Positions 6,917 to 10,555 of a stretch of DNA of 10,555 nt are shown here, piece after piece. Origin of the DNA: Gammaproteobacteria bacterium (GTDB taxonomy: Bacteria; Pseudomonadota; Gammaproteobacteria; Xanthomonadales; Wenzhouxiangellaceae); the NCBI GenBank assembly GCA_003561495.1, contig PWWM01000191.1, forward strand, positions 1 through 10,555, read 5' to 3'. Each line of letters begins with the position of its first letter. Positions within the stretch are counted from its first letter, which is position 1. The notes beneath the pieces were generated by a model, which saw nothing but the letters and a program-made list of their open reading frames with translations, did not search any database and was not told where the DNA came from. The position numbers and the translations under genes are program-made.

Positions 6917-6975
6917 TCGATATTGAAACTGGCTACCACCTTGCAGTCAGCCTGAATGATCTTGAGATTTTTCAT
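6879..6975 (-). pseudogene. Frameshifted C-terminal remnant (or mini-ORF) of a DRFE-tailed secreted protein
   Basis: From an ATG at 6975, with a strong GGGAGGA ribosome site just upstream, reads a 20-residue ORF ending at the TGA at 6913. Its residues IIQADCKVVASF match IQEDCSVQASF near the end of the beta-helix protein (8 of 12 aligned positions). In the next frame, directly after it, reads DEVFVDRFEQN and a stop at 6879-6881, which matches the DDIFDDRFE tail. Dropping the single T at 6915 joins both parts into one reading frame. So this looks like the tail of a related secreted protein carrying one inserted base, with its middle lost; the start and ribosome site may be those of the ancestral gene brought next to its own end by an internal deletion. 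The nucleotide sequence differs substantially from the beta-helix gene's own tail, so it is not a recent copy. A functional peptide cannot be excluded. Confidence 0.7.
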
Positions 6976-7000
6976 TTTGATTCCTCCCTTTAAGGTTTCA

Positions 7001-7029
7001 ACTATCGTGATTCAGGCGGACCGTGTCGA
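7001..7029 (-). promoter_or_regulatory. Candidate promoter of the remnant/beta-helix transcript
   Basis: On the minus strand TCGACA (7024-7029, 5 of 6 to the -35 consensus) and GATAGT (7001-7006, 4 of 6 to the -10) are 17 bp apart. Transcription would begin near 6994, about 20 nt before the mini-ORF ATG. The candidate operator at 7042-7069 ends 12 bp upstream of the -35, a position fitting an activator. Confidence 0.45.
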
Positions 7030-7037
7030 ACAGGCAC

Positions 7038-7059
7038 AAAACGGACATCGACATGTCCG
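7038..7059 (-). terminator. Possible intrinsic terminator of the small regulator gene
   Basis: Read on the minus strand, CGGACAT (7053-7059), a GTCG loop and ATGTCCG (7042-7048) form a perfect 7-bp hairpin followed by TTTT, 16 bp after the regulator's stop codon. The stem is short. The same bases form the candidate operator, so the two readings compete or the site may serve both. Confidence 0.4.
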
Positions 7060-7069
7060 AAACGGACGG
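7042..7069. promoter_or_regulatory. Candidate AraC-type operator, site 1
   Basis: On the plus strand CGGACAT (7042-7048), 4 bp, ATGTC (7053-7057) and CGGACGG (7063-7069): a direct repeat of CGGAC spaced 21 bp with an inverted element between. AAACGGAC is repeated exactly at 7039 and 7060. Site 2 at 7844-7871 has the same offsets. Located about 67 bp upstream of the mini-ORF start and 190 bp upstream of the beta-helix start. Confidence 0.5.
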
Positions 7070-7074
7070 GTGAA

Positions 7075-7767
7075 TCACTGATCGCCATAGCGAACCCGGT
7101 AGACTCTTTGCAGGTAGTCGGGATTGTCGAAGCCGCAGCGCTTGCCGGCCTCGATCAGGCTTCGGCAACTTCCGTTGCTGATCATGCGATGGACCCGACG
7201 CAGTCGTTGCTCGCGCAGCCAGGTGGTGGGGGTCATGCCACTCACATGAAAGACAGTGCGGGTCAACTTTTGCGAACTCAGACCGGCTTTCTCAGACCAG
7301 GACGTAACGCTGAATGTACTGTCGTCCAGGAATTCATGGGCGACCGCCAGCACGGGATGGACGCTTTCGGCCGTGCAGGATTGCGGCGGCCCGCCCGGCC
7401 ACAGGCGATCGATGCCTTCAAGAAGTGTGAACAGGCTGAATGGTTTGATCAGGCACAAGTCGGCGATATCGGTGGTTTCCACATCGCTGTCCAGGGCGGT
7501 CATCAGGATCACCGGCATGTCGGTGGTTGCCGGATCGGCCTTGATGCGACGGCACAGTTCGATGCCGTCCATGCCCGGTAGTCGGATCTCGCTGACGATC
7601 AGGCCAAAGCGCTGTCCATCCACATCGGCCAGCGCCTGCTCGGCGCTGCCGAACACCTCAACCGACAGGTTGTTGCCGATGCGCTGCGCCAGGTATTCCG
7701 ACAGTTCCGGGTGTTCGACGACCAGCGCCAGTTTCAGGTCCGCTCCGGAGGGTGCGCCATTCGCCAT
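7075..7767 (-). CDS. Degenerate-receiver AraC-family response regulator paralogue
   Basis: DNA-binding regulator of 230 residues: a receiver-like domain (about 12-122) and an AraC-type HTH domain (about 150-230). It is a clear paralogue of the C-terminus of the neighbouring hybrid kinase: VVEHPELSEYLAQR against LVEDHPELAAYLAER, GLIVSEIRLPGMDG against GLIISDVMLPGMSG, and WLREQRLRRVHRMISNG against WLREQRLLKVRKLISNG; both end RYGDQ or RFGDN. The phosphoacceptor Asp is replaced by Glu60, and the acidic pair reads Glu18-His19 instead of Glu-Asp. Thr90 and Lys108 are kept. The alpha-4 region is shortened, with the kinase's ALEAGA segment missing. It therefore probably cannot be phosphorylated normally; Glu60 could mimic the phosphorylated state. 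The gene lies 110 bp after the kinase gene, with site 2 between them. A GAGG about 9 nt before the ATG is a weak ribosome site. The target is likely itself and the beta-helix unit, by inference from the shared sites. Confidence 0.88.
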   Translation of the reverse strand: MANGAPSGADLKLALVVEHPELSEYLAQRIGNNLSVEVFGSAEQALADVDGQRFGLIVSEIRLPGMDGIELCRRIKADPATTDMPVILMTALDSDVETTDIADLCLIKPFSLFTLLEGIDRLWPGGPPQSCTAESVHPVLAVAHEFLDDSTFSVTSWSEKAGLSSQKLTRTVFHVSGMTPTTWLREQRLRRVHRMISNGSCRSLIEAGKRCGFDNPDYLQRVYRVRYGDQ

Positions 7768-7805
7768 GATTCTCAGCCTCAGGTTGCCAGGAATTGCCAG
7801 ATGAC

Positions 7806-7834
7806 ATCATGAGGCTGACGACCTCAGGGGTGAA
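7806..7834 (-). promoter_or_regulatory. Weak candidate promoter of the small regulator
   Basis: On the minus strand TTCACC (7829-7834) and CATGAT (7806-7811) are 17 bp apart, each matching consensus at 4 of 6 positions. The nearest half-site of site 2 ends 9 bp upstream of the -35. Such a weak promoter would fit a need for activation. Tentative. Confidence 0.25.
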
Positions 7835-7843
7835 GACACACTT

Positions 7844-7871
7844 CGGACATAAGTATGTCAATTTCGGACAT
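7844..7871. promoter_or_regulatory. Candidate AraC-type operator, site 2
   Basis: On the plus strand CGGACAT (7844-7850), 4 bp, ATGTC (7855-7859) and CGGACAT (7865-7871). The longer TTCGGACAT is repeated exactly at 7842 and 7863, 21 bp apart (two helical turns), the usual spacing of AraC-family half-sites. It lies between the kinase stop and the small regulator, about 75 bp upstream of the regulator's start. There is no T-tract on the minus-strand side, so a terminator does not explain it. Confidence 0.55.
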
Positions 7872-7877
7872 GTTGGT

Positions 7878-10555
7878 TTAATTGTCGCCAAAGCGTGCCC
7901 GGTAAAGCCGGTAGAGGTAGGCCGGGTTGTCGAAGCCGGACTGGAAGCCGGCTTCGGCAAGGGTCTGGCACTCGCCATTGCTGATCAACTTGCGGACCTT
8001 GAGCAGGCGCTGTTCGCGCAACCAGGCCAGGGGTGACTGGCCGGACAGCTCGCCGACTCTGCGGCGCAGTTGGCGTTGCGACAGGTGTACGGCGCGTGCC
8101 CAATCATCCACGCCGAAGTCGGGGTTGGACAGGTTTTCGACAGCCGGCGCCATCAGGTCATCATCAGGATGAGTGTTGTCGTTGCGAACCAGGCGCTTGC
8201 GGGCTGACGGCCAGTGGGTCTCCATGGCCTCGAACAGGTCATTGAGCTCGAACGGCTTGACCAGGAATTCGCGCGCTCCGGCTTCAAGGGCGGCCTGGCG
8301 GTCGATGGCGCCGGCCCGGGCCGAGATCAGGATGACGGGCACTTCCAGATCCTGGCCCTCGAGCCGGCGACACAGGTCCAGGCCGCTCATGCCCGGCAGC
8401 ATGACATCGCTGATGATCAGTCCGAACGATTCTTGCTCGAGTTTTTCGAGTGCATCTTCGGCGCAGGAGGCGGTGCCGGTCGGCAGTTGTTCATTGAGCC
8501 GCTCGGCCAGGTAGGCGGCCAGTTCGGGATGGTCCTCGACCAGCAGCACGCGATCGTGGCCGTTATCGGTGTTGGTCGGAGTCAACGGCTCGGGGGATCC
8601 CGGAGCGCTTTCCAGGTCCAGGTCTTCCAGCGCGATGTGGCTGCTGCCCAGCGGCAGTTCCAGCCAGAACTCGGCGCCGCCTTGCTTGCGATTGCGCGCT
8701 CCGATCCGTCCGCCGTGGAGCTGGATGATTTCACGCGCCAGGGCCAGGCCGATGCCCAGGCCCTCGCGTCCGAATTTCGGTCCGTGTTCTTCCCGGTAGA
8801 AGCGTTCGAATAGCCGCTCGGTCAGGCCGGCATCGAAGCCGGGGCCCTGGTCGATCACGCCGATTTCAATGGTGGCTTCGTCCTTGCCGGTACGCTGGAC
8901 GAGGTCGATGCGGCTGTTGTCCGGCGCATGCTTGATGGCGTTATCCACCAGGTTACCCAGTGCCGTGACCATCTGGTCGGGATCGGCGAATACGCGCAAT
9001 TCCGTGTCGGGTATTTCGGTATGTAATTCGATGCCGCGCCCCTGGGCCATCAGGCGGTAGGACTCGGCCAGCTTCAGGATCAGCTTATTGATGCTGACGC
9101 GGCGGATTTTCAGTTCGAGCTGGCCGGACTCGGCCTGCACCAGGGTGACCAGTTGGCCGACCAGGTGCGCGAGGCGCTCAGTCTGGGTTCGGGCCAGTGC
9201 AATGTTTTTGGCCTGGGTTTCGTTCAGTGGTGCGGCTGCTGTCCCCGTCGATGGTTCCAGTTCGGCCAGAGGCAGATCGATCAGCATCAGCGGAGTGCGC
9301 AACTCGTGGCTGACATCGGCCAGCAGCCGTTTTCGGAAACTGTCCAGGGCTTGCAGCCGATCGGTCTGGGCGGCCAGCTTGCGATTGCGCTTGGCCAGTT
9401 CGCCGTGGGTCTTTTCCAGTGACTCGTGAGCATCGGCCAGTTGCGCCAGGGTCTGTTCGACCAGGGTCTTTTCGCTGGACAATTCGCGGGTGCGTTGGTC
9501 GACCTGGCGATTGAGCTCGGTAGCACGACGACGCAACAGTTGCATGCGATAAAAGACCATCCAGCCGATACCGGCAACAATCAATGTGATGAGAGCTGAG
9601 CGAAACAACCCGGTCTCGTACCAGAACGCCGGCACGGTGAACTCCAGAGCAGCGGCTTGGGTCCCCCATGCGCCATCGTTGTTGCCGGCAACGACTTCAA
9701 AGCGGTAAGTGCCGGGGGACAGAGCCGTAAACGAAGTGGCGTTCTGGCCGACAATTTCGCTCCAGCCGCTTTCTTCCCATCCGCGTCCGGTGGAGACAAG
9801 CCGATAGCGGAAGCGGTCCGGGCCGCCGCGCAAGTCGGCCGCGGCGAAGCGGAACATGACATGACGCTGACCGGCCGGAAGCTGCAGCGCGTGATCCAGG
9901 TCCTGTTCGATGCCGCCGGCGACCAGTGAGTCGATGACGGCGGTCGGGGCGCGGGTGCGAATACTCAGGTGTTCGGGATCGATGCCGATCAGCCCGGATT
10001 GCGACGGGAAGAAGATGCGACCGGCTGAATCCAGGGCCATGGCCGGCTGCACGCCACCGTTGCCTTCCAGGTCGCGTAGTCCGTCGGCCCGGGTCAGGAC
10101 CAGTGGCGAGAGCAGGCCGATGCCGTTTTCAAGGTAGTCATCCAGATCAGGCCGGCTGATACGAAATACGCCCTGGTTGCTGTTGACCCAGAGGTTACCG
10201 GTATGATCCTCGGCGACGGCATGCAGGCTGTTCGACGGCAGGCCCTGGCGGCGACCGATTTGCAAGATTTCGGTAGGGTCTTCTTCATGATTCGCGCCGG
10301 ACTGGAGTCGAATCAGGCCGTGTCCCTGAGTGCTGGCCCACAGGGCGCCATCTGCGCTTTGGTGAATATCTCGAATCTCGAAATCCCCGAGTCGATCGGC
10401 GGCATGGGCGCGGCAGGTTTCGTTGTCCTCGCGCCACAGTCCGCGGGTCGTGCCATACCAGCGAATGCCATTCGAGCCTTGGTGGATGGTCAGCACGACT
10501 ACGTCATCGAGTTGATTGGTGCAGAAGCGCTGCCAGCCTTCGCCATCCTGACGCC
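7878..10555 (-). CDS. Hybrid two-component sensor kinase/AraC-type regulator (partial, 5' end outside window)
   Basis: One-protein two-component system that senses in the periplasm and binds DNA in the cytoplasm. The frame stays open to 10555, so the N-terminus is missing; a GTG at 10496 lies inside a propeller blade and is not the start. Counting residues from 10496: beta-propeller (Reg_prop) blades with GIRWYGTTRGLW, GALWASTQGHGL and GNLWVNSNQGVF up to about 175; Y_Y_Y-type domain 205-290; transmembrane helix 299-316; coiled coil 320-385; HisKA with phospho-acceptor His397 (DVSHELRTP); HATPase with N-box Asn515/Asn519, DQGPG 549-553 and GLGIGLAL 579-586; receiver with Glu654-Asp655, phosphoacceptor Asp697 and Lys747; AraC HTH about 790-872. 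All catalytic residues look intact. The architecture is that of HTCC regulators, best known for glycan sensing in Bacteroidetes. Complete members usually exceed 1200 residues, so several hundred are missing here. The ligand is unknown. Confidence 0.95.
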   Translation of the reverse strand, partial: RQDGEGWQRFCTNQLDDVVVLTIHQGSNGIRWYGTTRGLWREDNETCRAHAADRLGDFEIRDIHQSADGALWASTQGHGLIRLQSGANHEEDPTEILQIGRRQGLPSNSLHAVAEDHTGNLWVNSNQGVFRISRPDLDDYLENGIGLLSPLVLTRADGLRDLEGNGGVQPAMALDSAGRIFFPSQSGLIGIDPEHLSIRTRAPTAVIDSLVAGGIEQDLDHALQLPAGQRHVMFRFAAADLRGGPDRFRYRLVSTGRGWEESGWSEIVGQNATSFTALSPGTYRFEVVAGNNDGAWGTQAAALEFTVPAFWYETGLFRSALITLIVAGIGWMVFYRMQLLRRRATELNRQVDQRTRELSSEKTLVEQTLAQLADAHESLEKTHGELAKRNRKLAAQTDRLQALDSFRKRLLADVSHELRTPLMLIDLPLAELEPSTGTAAAPLNETQAKNIALARTQTERLAHLVGQLVTLVQAESGQLELKIRRVSINKLILKLAESYRLMAQGRGIELHTEIPDTELRVFADPDQMVTALGNLVDNAIKHAPDNSRIDLVQRTGKDEATIEIGVIDQGPGFDAGLTERLFERFYREEHGPKFGREGLGIGLALAREIIQLHGGRIGARNRKQGGAEFWLELPLGSSHIALEDLDLESAPGSPEPLTPTNTDNGHDRVLLVEDHPELAAYLAERLNEQLPTGTASCAEDALEKLEQESFGLIISDVMLPGMSGLDLCRRLEGQDLEVPVILISARAGAIDRQAALEAGAREFLVKPFELNDLFEAMETHWPSARKRLVRNDNTHPDDDLMAPAVENLSNPDFGVDDWARAVHLSQRQLRRRVGELSGQSPLAWLREQRLLKVRKLISNGECQTLAEAGFQSGFDNPAYLYRLYRARFGDN

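Noticed and set aside
7783..7800. TTGCCAG repeated 10 bp apart before the small regulator
   Set aside because: Short repeat in the probable leader with no counterpart at site 1; too weak to interpret.
8214..8813. 199-codon plus-strand frame opposite the kinase HATPase/receiver region
   Set aside because: It is antisense to conserved kinase and receiver motifs and has no recognisable domain.
10494..10496. GTG as start of the hybrid kinase
   Set aside because: The frame stays open to the window edge and the residues before it continue a propeller blade, so the true start is outside.

Overview
The window looks like a GC-rich gammaproteobacterial chromosome, most likely from the Xanthomonadales/Lysobacterales side (for example a Wenzhouxiangella-like marine lineage). 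This is inferred from three things: ArgG and ArgE are of the Xanthomonas type (arginine made through N-acetylcitrulline), there is a one-protein hybrid two-component regulator with a beta-propeller sensor, and secreted proteins end in a short F-x-D-R-F-E tail. No tRNA, rRNA, CRISPR array, insertion sequence or phage gene was found. Apart from the upper end, which cuts the sensor kinase, the genes are intact.

Layout. 61-699 (+): a small secreted protein of unknown function. 812-1744 (+): a homocysteine S-methyltransferase family enzyme, converging with a YafK/DpaA-like L,D-transpeptidase-fold protein (1731-2576, -); their ends overlap by 14 bp. 2698-3897 (+) argG and 4083-5165 (+) argE' form an arginine pair, separated by a 185-bp spacer that is largely a repeat element with inverted arms of an 8-bp tandem unit. 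5181-6851 (-): a secreted parallel beta-helix protein. 6879-6975 (-): a tiny ORF/remnant encoding the tail of a related secreted protein. 7075-7767 (-): an AraC-type regulator with a degenerate receiver domain. 7878-10555 (-): a large hybrid sensor kinase (beta-propeller, Y_Y_Y, transmembrane segment, HisKA, HATPase, receiver, AraC HTH) that runs off the window.

How it may work together. The minus-strand block (hybrid kinase, small regulator, remnant, beta-helix protein) reads as one regulatory locus. The small regulator is a paralogue of the kinase's own C-terminal receiver-HTH module, but its phosphoacceptor Asp is Glu and one acidic-pocket residue is His, so it probably does not respond to phosphorylation. 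Two intergenic sites, one upstream of the small regulator and one upstream of the remnant/beta-helix unit, share the same architecture: CGGACAT, 4 bp, ATGTC, then a second CGGAC exactly 21 bp after the first. That 21-bp direct-repeat spacing is typical of AraC-family operators, so the two HTH proteins are the natural candidates to bind them. One of the sites can also fold as a terminator hairpin.

The most novel-looking elements are this paired-site circuit with a phospho-insensitive paralogue, the F-x-D-R-F-E tail that occurs three times in the window, and the frameshifted tail remnant in front of the beta-helix gene.
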